The position numbers and the translations under genes are program-made. DNA of 64,000 bases. It comes from Pantanalinema sp. GBBB05. Lineage in GTDB: Bacteria > Cyanobacteriota > Cyanobacteriia > Leptolyngbyales > Leptolyngbyaceae. The stretch's first letter is position 1. Every line of letters begins with the position of its first letter. Location of the stretch: assembly GCA_016743235.1 (NCBI GenBank), contig VRZD01000011.1, forward strand, positions 62,001 to 126,000, given 5' to 3'. This document shows positions 28,784 through 38,500 of the stretch, in pieces. The notes beneath the pieces were generated by a model. It was not told the DNA's origin, searched no databases, and saw only the letters and a program-made list of their open reading frames with translations.

Positions 28784-30688
28784 TTAAACATTGACTGCTG
28801 ATGGTTTCTGGCTAAATAGCTTCAGGATCCGTTCTGCCATCTGGGGCGGAGTTAACCCTAAATCGACCTTCGATTCATTTGGTTCAGCATGGTCAACCAG
28901 AATGTCAGGAATCCCAATGCGGGTTACAGGCACAGCGACCTCAGCATCGAGCAAAGCTTCCGCGATCGCCGAGCCAAACCCACCAGGCAAACAGCCTTCT
29001 TCTAGCGTTACCACTCGACCGATCTTCTGTGCCAGGGGCAGAATCAATTCGGTGTCTAGTGGTTTAGCGAAGCGAGCATTCACCACGGTCGCTTCAATCC
29101 CATGCTCACTCAAAATCTCCGCCGTTTGCATGGCAGGATAGACCATCGAGCCATAGCCCACTAGCAACACATCATCGCCTTGGCGGAGAATTTCACCTTT
29201 ACCGATCGGCAGGGGCTCCCAGCCTTCTTCCATCAGCGGCACACCATAACCATTGCCTCTGGGATAGCGCATAGCGATCGGTCCTGTGTGCTGAATCCCA
29301 GTCACGAGCATGCGTTGCAGTTCCGCTTCATCCTTGGGAGCCATCAACACCATATTGGGAATACAGCGGAGATAGGAAATGTCATACATCCCTTGGTGCG
29401 TTGGACCATCTGCGCCAACAATGCCAGCTCGATCCATACAGAAGAACACTGGCAGATTTTGGATGCAGACATCATGAATAATCTGGTCAAATGCCCGTTG
29501 CAGGAAGGTGGAATAAATGGTTGCGACCGGACGCATACCCTCACAGGTCAACCCTGCCGCCAATGTGACCGCATGTTGTTCAGCAATGCCAACATCAATG
29601 TATTGGTTAGGTACACGCTTTTGCAGAATATCTAACCCCGTCCCTGTTGCCATGGCAGCAGTAATCCCAATAATGCGAGGATCGTTTTCTGCCAACTTAC
29701 TCAAGGTTTCGCCAAACACTTTGGAATAGCTGGGTGGCTTGGGTTTGGTAGATGGAATCGCTTTCCCTGTCGCTAAATTAAATGGCGATTGGGCATGATA
29801 ACCAACTTGATCTTTTTCAGCTAACTCATAGCCTTTACCCTTTACCGTTGCCACATGCACCAGCACTGGCCCCGGTTGTTTATGGGCTTGCTGGAAGGTG
29901 GCAATCAGTTCCTCCAGGTTATGACCATCGATCGGTCCCATGTAGGTAAAGCCCAATTCCTCAAAGACAGCCCCTACCTTAGGCACAGCTAGGCGCTTCA
30001 TCCCTTCTTTCACCCGTCCCAACTCAGGTGCCAGAGAGCCACCAACAAAAGGCAAATGCTTAAATTGCTCCTCTAAATTCTCAGACAAGAATTGGACAGG
30101 TGGACTCAACCGTAATTTATTCAGATAACGAGGAATCGCACCTACATTAGGAGAAATCGACATTTCGTTATCATTTAAGACCACCAGCAAATTGGTTTTA
30201 GGCAGATGTCCGGCATGGTTAATCGCTTCCAGTGCCATCCCACCCGTCAACGCCCCATCCCCAATCACCGCCGCAACTTTGTACTTCTCCCCCTGCATAT
30301 CTCGCGCTAATGCCATGCCTAACGCTGCTGAGATACTGGTAGAGGCATGACCCGCACCAAAGTGATCAAACTTGCTTTCGCAGCGCTTGAGATAGCCCGC
30401 AATGCCATCTTTTTGCCGCAGTGTATGAAAACGGGAATAACGACCAGTCAGCAACTTGTGGGGATATGCCTGGTGCCCTACGTCCCACACGACTTTGTCG
30501 CGATCGAGATCCAGAGTGTGGTACAACGCAAGGGTCAGTTCTACCACCCCCAAACCAGGTCCGAGGTGACCACCAGATGCCGCGATCGTTTGCAAGTGCT
30601 TCTCACGAATCTGACGCGCAAGCTGCTGGAGTTGATGTATCGAAAGGTCGTGCAACTGGTTCGGGTGGGTAATTTCACTCAGATGCAT
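28784..30688 (-). CDS. dxs: 1-deoxy-D-xylulose-5-phosphate synthase
   Basis: ThDP enzyme opening the MEP isoprenoid pathway (carotenoids, phytol, quinones). 634 residues, normal length. Motifs: [12 protein letters not shown] near 72-83, the ThDP site [18 protein letters not shown] near 144-161, ALNDN-like [16 protein letters not shown] near 169-184, and the transketolase part [18 protein letters not shown] near 422-439. The last residues are QKPSAVNV. It probably runs into mtnA or ends in the 131-bp gap. Confidence 0.96.
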   Translation of the reverse strand: MHLSEITHPNQLHDLSIHQLQQLARQIREKHLQTIAASGGHLGPGLGVVELTLALYHTLDLDRDKVVWDVGHQAYPHKLLTGRYSRFHTLRQKDGIAGYLKRCESKFDHFGAGHASTSISAALGMALARDMQGEKYKVAAVIGDGALTGGMALEAINHAGHLPKTNLLVVLNDNEMSISPNVGAIPRYLNKLRLSPPVQFLSENLEEQFKHLPFVGGSLAPELGRVKEGMKRLAVPKVGAVFEELGFTYMGPIDGHNLEELIATFQQAHKQPGPVLVHVATVKGKGYELAEKDQVGYHAQSPFNLATGKAIPSTKPKPPSYSKVFGETLSKLAENDPRIIGITAAMATGTGLDILQKRVPNQYIDVGIAEQHAVTLAAGLTCEGMRPVATIYSTFLQRAFDQIIHDVCIQNLPVFFCMDRAGIVGADGPTHQGMYDISYLRCIPNMVLMAPKDEAELQRMLVTGIQHTGPIAMRYPRGNGYGVPLMEEGWEPLPIGKGEILRQGDDVLLVGYGSMVYPAMQTAEILSEHGIEATVVNARFAKPLDTELILPLAQKIGRVVTLEEGCLPGGFGSAIAEALLDAEVAVPVTRIGIPDILVDHAEPNESKVDLGLTPPQMAERILKLFSQKPSAVNV

Positions 30689-31005
30689 ACCGGGGTATCC
30701 TCTGGCTTATTGAAGTGAGTTTGTTTACTCTTACCAGAGTAGAGGATTAAGGGTCATGAATTCGGGTAAAGTGGTAGCATTTTTTATTTCGATTATGAGT
30801 TAAAAATTAGGCTTTCTTTACAGAAACAAGCTTGCCAGAACAACCGCTTGCTGTATAAGGTGAGGTAATTTTTTTGGCTGAAATATAGCAATGCAACGAT
30901 AAAGGCTATAATCACTGCGCCGATGCCTTCAAGTGTGGAGGTATGCGAAGATAACGGCAGCATTTGTTCCGCCATGGCGTCTGCCTGTCAGTGCAAGGTT
31001 TTACA
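30689..31005. other. Intergenic stretch with a doubtful small membrane frame
   Basis: 317 bp between divergent dxs and the 31006 gene. On the minus strand 30793-30975 encodes 60 residues with one clear membrane segment (IGAVIIAFIVALLYFSQK). It is reminiscent of single-helix photosystem subunits but matches none I can name, so I do not call it a gene. Confidence 0.3.
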
Positions 31006-31671
31006 ATGTCGTACCAATTATTCCCCTTCTCAACCCTGATGAAATTTCTCCGACCGACTTACCTAAGCCGAGGTCTGGCTGGATTCAGCATCATGGCTGG
31101 TCTATTTGCCTTCACTCTGCCCCTGGATCCAGCGATCGCGAATGACTTTGACAATTGCACCAGCCGTTTAGTTGGGCTACAAGTTTCGCCAGAAGAAGCC
31201 GCTGATGCCTGTTCTAGAGCATTGAAGCCCAATGACATCTCAGACTGTGTCAGCCGCATCAGTCGCAATTCCCCCATTGGGGCAGGGGCAGCACTAGAAG
31301 CCTGTCGTCAGGTCAGGCAGCCTGTAGAAATGTCAAAGTGTGTGATTGATGTTCGGGGTCGAGTTTCGACCGCTATGGATGATACCGTGTTGGACTACTG
31401 CCGACGCAGCCTACTTCCCGATCGCTATGCGAGTTGTGTCACCGGGGTCAGCCGAGGCGCAAAAATCGCTGCCGCTCCCGCTCTAGAGGCTTGCATTGAT
31501 GCCTACGACTTCCCCCGTGAGGTGGATCCCACCTTTATTCCTGTTAGCGCCATTCCACAACCTGTGATTACTCCAGAGCCAGTAGTGCCTGTACAGCCTG
31601 TACCCACTCCTCCACAAACTACAGCACCTACACCACAGCCTACTGCTCCAGCTGTACCAGCCTTGTGGTAG
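31006..31671 (+). CDS. Exported cysteine-containing helical-repeat protein
   Basis: 221 residues from ATG at 31006 (AAGG eight bases upstream; ATG at 31039 is possible). The signal peptide ends near DPAIA. The mature part has three ~40-residue repeats with spaced cysteines: SPEEAADACSRAL...ISDCVSRI, GAGAALEACRQV...MSKCVIDV, and AAAPALEACIDAY. The C-terminus is a Pro/Val/Gln tail (VVPVQPVPTPPQTTAPTPQP). Periplasmic or envelope location is inferred; function unknown. Confidence 0.75.
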   Translation: MSYQLFPFSTLMKFLRPTYLSRGLAGFSIMAGLFAFTLPLDPAIANDFDNCTSRLVGLQVSPEEAADACSRALKPNDISDCVSRISRNSPIGAGAALEACRQVRQPVEMSKCVIDVRGRVSTAMDDTVLDYCRRSLLPDRYASCVTGVSRGAKIAAAPALEACIDAYDFPREVDPTFIPVSAIPQPVITPEPVVPVQPVPTPPQTTAPTPQPTAPAVPALW

Positions 31672-31722
31672 AGCAACTAAATTCCGGCTAATTGTCTATT
31701 ATTCCGATACAGACTTAATAGA

Positions 31723-31785
31723 GGCGAGGCATTGAGGCAGAATCCTGGTAATAAAAATAAGGTTTATCTACCTCAATGCTTCGCC
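31723..31785. terminator. Long inverted repeat between convergent genes
   Basis: GGCGAGGCATTGAGG pairs with CCTCAATGCTTCGCC at 14 of 15 positions, with a 33-base loop. It lies between the exported-protein gene and pxcA and probably terminates both. Confidence 0.55.
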
Positions 31786-31815
31786 CTTTCCGATCAGGAA
31801 TTGTTGAGCATTCTT

Positions 31816-33183
31816 TTATTCGTTCATTTCCTTATAGGTAGCCACCGCAGACGGCGAAATTCGGTTGAGGTAACGGAAGATCCAATACTTGAAAATAGTG
31901 TCTAGAATCACTGGAAAAGTCGCAATAAATAGGAAAATAAAGGCATGATTTGCTGGTAATCCTAAATGTTTTGCGACCCCATCTAGCAACACTTCCCAAC
32001 CGTGGGGTGAGTGAAACCCAACGAATATGTCTGTAAACAAAATAATGATAAAAGCTTTGGCACTATCACTCAAACCATAAACCACATCATCCATAAAGGA
32101 TTTAAGCGCTTCGATCCCGCGTCGGTTGGTGACAATCACGATCGCAAAAGCAGCCAGAGACAAAATATCAGCAAACACATTTTTAATTGCATTTGCACTT
32201 TGACGGCTGTACTCTTCCGCGATTTCCTTAGCCTTTTCCTCAACTAATGCTTCTAGTTCTTCGGCTTCAATCTTGGGTGCTCGCCCAATTAAGCTATTAA
32301 AGCGCAATCGTTCTTCAAACGTATGCAATTCGCGGAGCGCTTCTTCTTCTAATTCATAGTTAATGAATGGCTCAGCAGTCTCAACATTTCTGACACGATC
32401 GACAATTTGGCTAACGAACACATTTTTGGCAATTTGTTGGGTCAGTAGGGGCACAATAATTAGCAATAACAAAAACCGGATCGCGGTAGCTGTTTTATTT
32501 TTAGAACTCCGGAAATTCTGGACAACTTCCTGTTCAGAATTAGGATCTAAGTCTCGCTTAATTCGATTCAGAGTCCCTAAGATCGATCGTGGTAAAACTC
32601 CAGTTTTATCCAAAATCATTTCGCCGCCGCCCCGTTTTGGGGTTCTACCACCAGCCGCCGAACCAGGAGCATAGGTTTGGTTAGGATCGCTACCAATTCC
32701 CATCTGCCCATTCACTAATGCATTATTCCCGTCTGAGAAACTCACGGAATTATCGGGCGTAACAGGTACTAAAGACGTGGAATTTTGCGGTTTATAGCGA
32801 TCGATCACTTGATCGATAAACTTAAGTTTCTCTAAAATTTCTTCAATCTGCTCCCGCGTTCTAGCCGGGTAGGAACCTGAACGGACGCTAGCCGAAAAGT
32901 CAGTGGTATTGAACAAAAAACGGCTAGCTCTAAATTCGGTTAGCCGCAGTTCAGCGATTTTCAAGTAATTGTTTAAATCGGCTTGCAAGCAGGCTAACGT
33001 GTTCTGGCTATAGCGGGTAGTATTCGAAGTGATTTTGCCGCCATCAAAATGTTCATCTTCGATCGCCCTGATCATTAAAGCCGCATCGTAGGCCTGATCT
33101 AAAGCACGTTCCGGTGTACCTTCGTACCACCGTTTTGCAGTTTGAATGTATCGATTCAACGTTGTGAATAGGGATGTTCTCAT
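31816..33183 (-). CDS. pxcA: Proton extrusion protein PxcA (CotA/CemA family)
   Basis: Membrane protein required for light-induced proton exchange and inorganic-carbon physiology in cyanobacteria; homologue of plastid CemA (Ycf10). 455 residues: a hydrophilic N-terminal half (PxcA-specific, with TPERALDQAYDAALMIRAIE), then about four transmembrane helices starting at FLLLLIIVPLLTQQIAKNVF, including IIILFTDIFVGFHSPHGWEV, and ending FPVILDTIFKYWIFRYLNRI. ATG at 33183 is preferred to a TTG four codons upstream. Confidence 0.93.
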   Translation of the reverse strand: MRTSLFTTLNRYIQTAKRWYEGTPERALDQAYDAALMIRAIEDEHFDGGKITSNTTRYSQNTLACLQADLNNYLKIAELRLTEFRASRFLFNTTDFSASVRSGSYPARTREQIEEILEKLKFIDQVIDRYKPQNSTSLVPVTPDNSVSFSDGNNALVNGQMGIGSDPNQTYAPGSAAGGRTPKRGGGEMILDKTGVLPRSILGTLNRIKRDLDPNSEQEVVQNFRSSKNKTATAIRFLLLLIIVPLLTQQIAKNVFVSQIVDRVRNVETAEPFINYELEEEALRELHTFEERLRFNSLIGRAPKIEAEELEALVEEKAKEIAEEYSRQSANAIKNVFADILSLAAFAIVIVTNRRGIEALKSFMDDVVYGLSDSAKAFIIILFTDIFVGFHSPHGWEVLLDGVAKHLGLPANHAFIFLFIATFPVILDTIFKYWIFRYLNRISPSAVATYKEMNE

Positions 33184-33396
33184 GGCACATGCCAACCGCG
33201 ATAAGTCATAATCTAATGAGCAGAGAACCGGGCGGGTTTAGATCCTGAGGCGATCGTACTCAATTGTCCTAATATTTAGAATGCTAACTATTATGCCCGA
33301 CCGAGTAACCATCTAGACAGCGAAAAGTCAAACTTTCAGTAGAGCGCTACAGTTAAAGTACCAAGAGATTGTAACAAAATCATTTGAGGGTGATTG

Positions 33397-35604
33397 GTGA
33401 ACTATGAGGCAGTTTGGATAACTGGAGCAGCTCGCAGTGGCAAAACCACTCGGCTGATTCAGCAATTCCACACTTGGATGGCACAACGAGAGCGTCAGAC
33501 CAACGGCGGGACAGAACCCCCCCCCCAAGGATCGGGTGACATCCCCTCCTTAGAGATGCCGGGTGTCCTCGTATTAGCCGCGATCGGGGATAACCGGATT
33601 GATCTCGTCGATCGCATTACGCTGGCAACGGCTGGAAAATATCCAGTGCACTCAACCACTCCCCTGGGCTTTTTTGAGACCGAAGTCATCCTATTTTGGC
33701 CCCTGTTAATTCAACAGCTTGACTTGAAAGCTCAATTTCCCTTACGGTTGAACCCTGAAAACGAGCAGGAGTTAGCCACCCAGCTTTGGCGAGCGCAGAT
33801 CGATCGTGCCATTGCACAATCAGCCGTGAATGAGTCCCGGTTCGTCCGGCGGGTATTAGACTTATTGCAACTAGCGGCTTTAGCTCAGATCACGATCGCC
33901 GAGATTCCAACCATTCTGGAACAGGGCTTGGGCGGCAAGAACGGTGAGTTACCCATTGCCCCTCAAACAGTTGGGGAAATGCTGCAACAGTGGCAGCACT
34001 GGTGTCTGGAGCGGGGCTTACTCACCTACGGCATTACTACTGGGTTATACGGACAATACTTGCTGCCTCATCCGACCTATCAACAGCACCTTGCCCAACG
34101 TTATGCTGTCCTCCTCGCCGATGATGTCGATGAATATCCCGCGATCGCGCGGCATCTGTTTGAAGTGCTCCTCGATGCCGGGGTTCAGGCAGCTTTCACC
34201 TACAACCCTGACGGTGCTGTGCGCTTGGGATTAGGAGCCGATCCCCATTATCTGGAAGGTCTGGCAACTCGCTGTCGAGTCGAAGTGTTAGCAACGCCAG
34301 CGGTTCCTTGCTTAAGTACTGAGTTAGGTGCATCGGTAGTGGAATTAGCGGGCAATCCTACTTTTTTTGCCATACTTCCAGAAACCATTCAGACGATTCA
34401 AACCATTTCCCGGGCCCAGCTCCTGCGTCGAGTGGCTGAGGTGATTACAGAAGCTGTGCAAACTCACCAAGTGGATCCACAAGATGTCGCTGTGATTAGC
34501 CCCGGTTTAGATGCGATCGCCCGCTATAGCTTGAGTGAAATCTTAGCCAAGCATCAAATTCCCGTAGAATCGCTGAATGATCAGCGTCCCCTAACCAGTT
34601 CGCCAATTATTCGGGCACTGTTAACCTTACTGACATTGGTCTATCCCCACTTGGGGCGGTTAGTCGATCGCGATGCTGTGGCAGAAATGTTGGTGGTCTT
34701 AAGCCAACAACCAAGCAGTAGCAGAGCCCGGCTGAATGAGACTGAGGAGGAAAATCCCGCCGATCGAGCAGGCTCTCGATTGGCGACCAGGTCAGCACTC
34801 TACCCCGCTTTGATTGATCCAGTCCGAGCAGGCTTGTTAGCCGATTATTGCTTTGCCCCTCACCCCGATCGCCCTCGACTATTAGCTGCAACGACCTTTC
34901 CTCGCTGGGATCGGCTCGGCTATCAAGCGTCTACAGCCTATCAAGGCATCGTGGATTGGCTCGAGCAGCAACAAGCCCAGCTAGAACAACGATTAATTCC
35001 TAGCGCTGTGTCGTTACTCGATCGGGCAATCCAGCAATTCTTCCTGGGAGGGGGAGCGTTACCATTCGATCAATTGGTGTGCCTCCGACAGTTCATGGAG
35101 ACAGCTCAGCATTATTGGGAGATCAGCGATCGCCTACGTCGCCGCGATCGTAGTGACGCTTCCTCGGTCCGCACCATTAGTCAGTTCATCCAGCTTTTGC
35201 AAAGTGGAACCGTGACCGCTAATCCTTATCCAGTTCGCCCCATGGGTCCTGCTAGTAATGCTGTTACATTAGCAAATGTGTTTCAATACCGCTCCAGCCG
35301 TCGAGCTCACCGCTGGCAGTTCTGGCTAGATGCAGGGTCACCCCGGTGGCTGAGTGGGGTTGATGCGTTGTTTGCGGCACCGTTATTTCTTCAGTCTTGG
35401 TCAGGACGAGCCTGGACTGCCACCGATCTAATGACAAGCAATGAACAGCGATTGCGGCGAATCCTACTAGATTTATTAGGACGATCGAGCGACAAGGTTT
35501 ACTTATGCCACAGTGATCTATCGACTAACGGTCAAGAACAGACTGGAGTATTGCTCTCGCTGCTCAATGCTGCAACTCCTCTAGAAAGTGCACTCTCAGC
35601 TTAA
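33397..35604 (+). CDS. P-loop protein resembling UvrD/RecB-type helicases (cyanobacterial)
   Basis: 735 residues. Walker A GAARSGKTTRLI lies near residues 8-19. A conserved acidic stretch YAVLLADDVDEYPAIARHLF near 228-247 is a Walker B-like motif, and QDVAVISPGLDAIARYSLSE then QIPVESLNDQRPL near 366-400 resembles the region after motif III of SF1 helicases. No nuclease or complete helicase C-terminus is evident. GTG at 33397 has GAGG at 7 bp. A run of ten C bases (33517-33526) encodes part of a Pro/Gly-rich insert near residues 38-55. Confidence 0.7.
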   Translation: MNYEAVWITGAARSGKTTRLIQQFHTWMAQRERQTNGGTEPPPQGSGDIPSLEMPGVLVLAAIGDNRIDLVDRITLATAGKYPVHSTTPLGFFETEVILFWPLLIQQLDLKAQFPLRLNPENEQELATQLWRAQIDRAIAQSAVNESRFVRRVLDLLQLAALAQITIAEIPTILEQGLGGKNGELPIAPQTVGEMLQQWQHWCLERGLLTYGITTGLYGQYLLPHPTYQQHLAQRYAVLLADDVDEYPAIARHLFEVLLDAGVQAAFTYNPDGAVRLGLGADPHYLEGLATRCRVEVLATPAVPCLSTELGASVVELAGNPTFFAILPETIQTIQTISRAQLLRRVAEVITEAVQTHQVDPQDVAVISPGLDAIARYSLSEILAKHQIPVESLNDQRPLTSSPIIRALLTLLTLVYPHLGRLVDRDAVAEMLVVLSQQPSSSRARLNETEEENPADRAGSRLATRSALYPALIDPVRAGLLADYCFAPHPDRPRLLAATTFPRWDRLGYQASTAYQGIVDWLEQQQAQLEQRLIPSAVSLLDRAIQQFFLGGGALPFDQLVCLRQFMETAQHYWEISDRLRRRDRSDASSVRTISQFIQLLQSGTVTANPYPVRPMGPASNAVTLANVFQYRSSRRAHRWQFWLDAGSPRWLSGVDALFAAPLFLQSWSGRAWTATDLMTSNEQRLRRILLDLLGRSSDKVYLCHSDLSTNGQEQTGVLLSLLNAATPLESALSA

Positions 35605-35683
35605 TTCTTCTCTTGTTAGCGATCGTCAGGGCAAACACTGATTCGCCCCGACGCCATCATCGGACGGAGTAACTACCGGCTGT

Positions 35684-36100
35684 TTATGAGCCGATCGGTC
35701 CGTTGGAATCGACCTTTACATCCCAATTAGTGGGATCAACCGTCACTGTCGTCTGCACCGTCGGGGTGGTGAAACCTGGTTTTCCCCCCTGAAAGGTAAA
35801 CGTCATCGTCCCGTTATCATTCGCTGTACAATTGACTCCACCGATCGGACCATGCATGGCATCTTCAGCATGGTAATTGCCCAATCCCCCATTGGCTGAT
35901 TCAGCGGATTGACGAGCTAAATTCTTAGCTCTACCCACAGCCAAAATATTTACAGTGGGGTTTTCACTCGCACGGGCTTTGTCTACACAGGAGTTGGTTT
36001 TGCCATCAGACGCAAAGCCGTTTGGCTGGGCTTGAGCCGCTACAGCACTGAGGACCAAAGTGCAGAGGGTAGCTACAGAGGTGATTGAGATACGCTTCAT
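35684..36100 (-). CDS. Small exported protein, unknown function
   Basis: 138 residues: signal peptide MKRISITSVATLCTLVLSAV with cleavage after AAQA, then a mature domain with two cysteines (NSCVDKAR and GVNCTAND) likely disulfide-bonded, NLARQSAESANGGLGNY, and a beta-rich end (TMTFTFQGGKPGFTTPTVQ). No family recognised. Convergent with the helicase-like gene; a GTCAGGGC/GCCCCGAC hairpin lies between at about 35625-35653. Confidence 0.72.
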   Translation of the reverse strand: MKRISITSVATLCTLVLSAVAAQAQPNGFASDGKTNSCVDKARASENPTVNILAVGRAKNLARQSAESANGGLGNYHAEDAMHGPIGGVNCTANDNGTMTFTFQGGKPGFTTPTVQTTVTVDPTNWDVKVDSNGPIGS

Positions 36101-36593
36101 ATTGTCAAAATCACTAAATAAATGCCATTAAACTGCGTGTTCGATCGTGTGGGAGCAGCTTCTGCGTAATTTAACAGGTTCCCGGAAAAATGTCAGGTTA
36201 TGCAAAATCCTGGGCTAGGACAGTCAACCGCCAATCGCCGGAAAAACTTCGCATTTAACGTATAAAAGGTGACATTAATTTCATCATTGCTAAGGACTGA
36301 CCGCTTCGCGATCGCTGTTTACAGCAGATTTATCTGCGTTCTGCACTTCATAGACTTCCTGTAAATCTTCAGGCAATTTCTTGACCGTAGCTGAGCGCAA
36401 AATCTACAGTGAAAGTAAATCAAATCAGCCTTCTAGATTCTTTCCAGCGTCTTATCTTTTACTTATTTTTAGTCGCTAATCTAAAGTAACAAGCTACTCA
36501 ACCAATCCCAGTAGTTTTACATAGATCATCGCGCTCAGGGTGTGAAACAAATTTTGCTCTATAATTCTCCGTCACTTCAGAGGAGTTCAACTT
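36101..36593. other. Intergenic stretch with one doubtful 36-codon frame
   Basis: 493 bp between divergent genes. On the minus strand 36290-36400 reads MRSATVKKLPEDLQEVYEVQ and onwards for 36 residues from a TTG start; composition is protein-like but there is no clear ribosome-binding site. The rest is AT-rich promoter-like sequence; a GAGGAG precedes the STAS gene. Confidence 0.35.
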
Positions 36594-36938
36594 ATGTCCG
36601 CCCAAGTCAAGGTGCTACAACCTTCCGGTATTCTGAATTCTGTAAGCTCTCAAGAGCTACTGCAACAATTTAGTGATTGTCTTAAAGGGAAACCGCAATT
36701 GATCTTAGTGAACCTGCAATCCGTAGACTTTATTGATAGCTCTGGATTGGGAGCTCTAGTATCTATGCACACCAGAATGCGACTAGCTGGCGGCAAGTTG
36801 TGTCTTTGCAGCCTTAATGATCAGGCAAAAAGCTTATTTGATATTTCAGATATGGATCGGATTCTGGAAGTCTTTGATACAGCGGCTGAGTTTTACGCTA
36901 AGGAAGCGAGAAAAAATCTGGCAGTTTTAGTAGAGTGA
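36594..36938 (+). CDS. STAS-domain anti-sigma factor antagonist
   Basis: 114 residues of the SpoIIAA/RsbV type. KVLQPSGILN opens the domain and VDFIDSSGLGALVSMHTRM near 49-67 contains the phosphorylatable serine. It would bind an RsbW-like kinase when unphosphorylated. No kinase or phosphatase gene is adjacent; the nearest are at 61.7-63.5 kb. DUF4330 follows after 68 bp. The start is supported by GAGGAG. Confidence 0.88.
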   Translation: MSAQVKVLQPSGILNSVSSQELLQQFSDCLKGKPQLILVNLQSVDFIDSSGLGALVSMHTRMRLAGGKLCLCSLNDQAKSLFDISDMDRILEVFDTAAEFYAKEARKNLAVLVE

Positions 36939-37006
36939 CGGTCTGATGAAGTCATGCTAATCTGACACAGGATTGCTTAACTTCATAATGGTTGGGATCA
37001 GCATTC

Positions 37007-37531
37007 ATGGCTTTGGTGGATTCTAAAGGACGCTTGTTAGGTAAGGTCAGCCTACTAGATATTGGGGCTGCTCTCGTTATCTTGTTCGTCCTCATTGGTA
37101 TTTTTGTGTTTCCGGGCGCATCTAGTTCAGTCGCTCAAATCGGTGTTCCGACAAAACCTGTGGAAGTGGAAGTCGTGATTAGAACGGCATCCCAAAACTT
37201 GGGAACCTTAATGAAACCAGGGGATAAGACCAATTTAATTATCCGCAACGAACCTTATGGGGAAGTCACCATCAAATCAGTCGAGAAATTACCGGAAAAC
37301 CTGGCAATTCCTCAGCCGGATGGCAAGGTCAAAGCCATGCCCGACCCTAGACCAGAAGCAGGACTAAGTAGCAACTTGTTGGTCACCCTAACAGGTAAAG
37401 CTAAAATCACCAAAGATGGTCCTGTCCTAGGTAACAAGAAAATTAAGATCGGCACTCCGATCGAAATTGAGGGTTTCCGGTACTCCTTTAGTAATTTGAA
37501 TGTGCGGGATCTGCGGATTTTAGAATCCTAA
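37007..37531 (+). CDS. DUF4330 membrane-anchored protein
   Basis: 174 residues from ATG at 37007 (a TTG at 36992 also lies in frame). One N-terminal transmembrane helix, IGAALVILFVLIGIFVF near 18-34, then a periplasm- or lumen-facing beta domain (EVEVVIRTASQNLGTLM, GDKTNLIIRNEPYGEVTI). DUF4330 is found in cyanobacteria and some Firmicutes; function unknown. It follows the STAS gene on the same strand. Its stop overlaps that of the convergent hydrolase by 4 bp. Confidence 0.85.
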   Translation: MALVDSKGRLLGKVSLLDIGAALVILFVLIGIFVFPGASSSVAQIGVPTKPVEVEVVIRTASQNLGTLMKPGDKTNLIIRNEPYGEVTIKSVEKLPENLAIPQPDGKVKAMPDPRPEAGLSSNLLVTLTGKAKITKDGPVLGNKKIKIGTPIEIEGFRYSFSNLNVRDLRILES

Positions 37532-38436
37532 TCCGGCTGGGTTAACTGCTTCAGATAGCGCCGAATGACTCCAATCGTCACAGCGGGTAGTTCTAAATGG
37601 GGCGTTAATCCAGTGTCATCTAGAATTTGAAAGGCTTTCACAGCTTGGGGATTGAGATCTGCCAATCGCTGCCCAACCTCAGGGCTAGTAAACTGGGAGC
37701 CCTTACCCCAATAAATTGCTGTTGGAGTCGCCAGTTGCGGCATATAGAGCGATAAATCAAAACATAGATCGCCACCGACAAAGGAAAGGGCAGCATATTC
37801 TGCATTCGGCTGGCGGGCTGACTCCAGATAGGCTTGCACAATCTCGGGATAAATCCGGTTGGGCTGGGCAAACTGGCGCTGCTCCAGAAATGTACTCACG
37901 CCCTCTCGGGTCGCTACCCCGGTACTATAGATCAAGCGATCGAGAATCGGGACTTTGACGATCTGAGCAAACAAGCTACGGGTATAGTTTTCACCAAAAT
38001 CTGAAAGTCCAGCTGGGGTAGACAAAATCAAACATTGAAATAGTTCGGGACGGGCGATCGCCGCCCGAATGACGATCGCGGCTGTGAGGGATGAGGCAAT
38101 CACAGGCACGGGTTCGGTACAGGTTTGTTCTAAAAACTCGATGATTGTGCTGATATAGTCATCAACCTGGTAGCGACGAGCCGGATGATCGGATTGTCCC
38201 CACCCAATCAAATCGGGTGCCAAAATCCGATAGTCGGTGGCAAAGGCAGGAAAAACTTTGGACCATTCGTAGGCAGAGGAGCCGCCACCAAACCCATGGA
38301 GAAATACCAATGCGGATAAGGCGTCCGCCTTTTCATCTAGTTCTGGCAGCCAAAAGCTAGGGTCTGCCGTCTGGTAAACCATTCTGCCGAGTTTAGTGAC
38401 AATCGATCGCTGATAAAAACCAGGAGGTAAAAACAT
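37528..38436 (-). CDS. Alpha/beta hydrolase
   Basis: 302 residues. VFLHGFGGGSSAYEW (oxyanion loop) near 44-58; the nucleophile elbow reads VIASSLTAAIVIRAA near 109-123, with Ser in A-S-S-L in place of the common GxSxG, an S-to-G change seen in some cyanobacterial members. A terminal acid/His pair (DDTGLTPHLELP) is near 278-289. Substrate unknown. Convergent with DUF4330, overlapping by 4 bp. Confidence 0.85.
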   Translation of the reverse strand: MFLPPGFYQRSIVTKLGRMVYQTADPSFWLPELDEKADALSALVFLHGFGGGSSAYEWSKVFPAFATDYRILAPDLIGWGQSDHPARRYQVDDYISTIIEFLEQTCTEPVPVIASSLTAAIVIRAAIARPELFQCLILSTPAGLSDFGENYTRSLFAQIVKVPILDRLIYSTGVATREGVSTFLEQRQFAQPNRIYPEIVQAYLESARQPNAEYAALSFVGGDLCFDLSLYMPQLATPTAIYWGKGSQFTSPEVGQRLADLNPQAVKAFQILDDTGLTPHLELPAVTIGVIRRYLKQLTQPD

Positions 38437-38500
38437 GATGAGCCTCGTAGGAATATGCCAGTACCCAGTTCCCTAGGCATTATCGTGATTCTACAAAACT

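Noticed and set aside
30793..30975. 60-codon minus-strand frame with one membrane helix, possible photosystem small subunit
   Set aside because: No match to PsbX, PsbY, PsaM, PetM or related signatures, no clear ribosome-binding site, and a hydrophilic C-terminus unlike those proteins.
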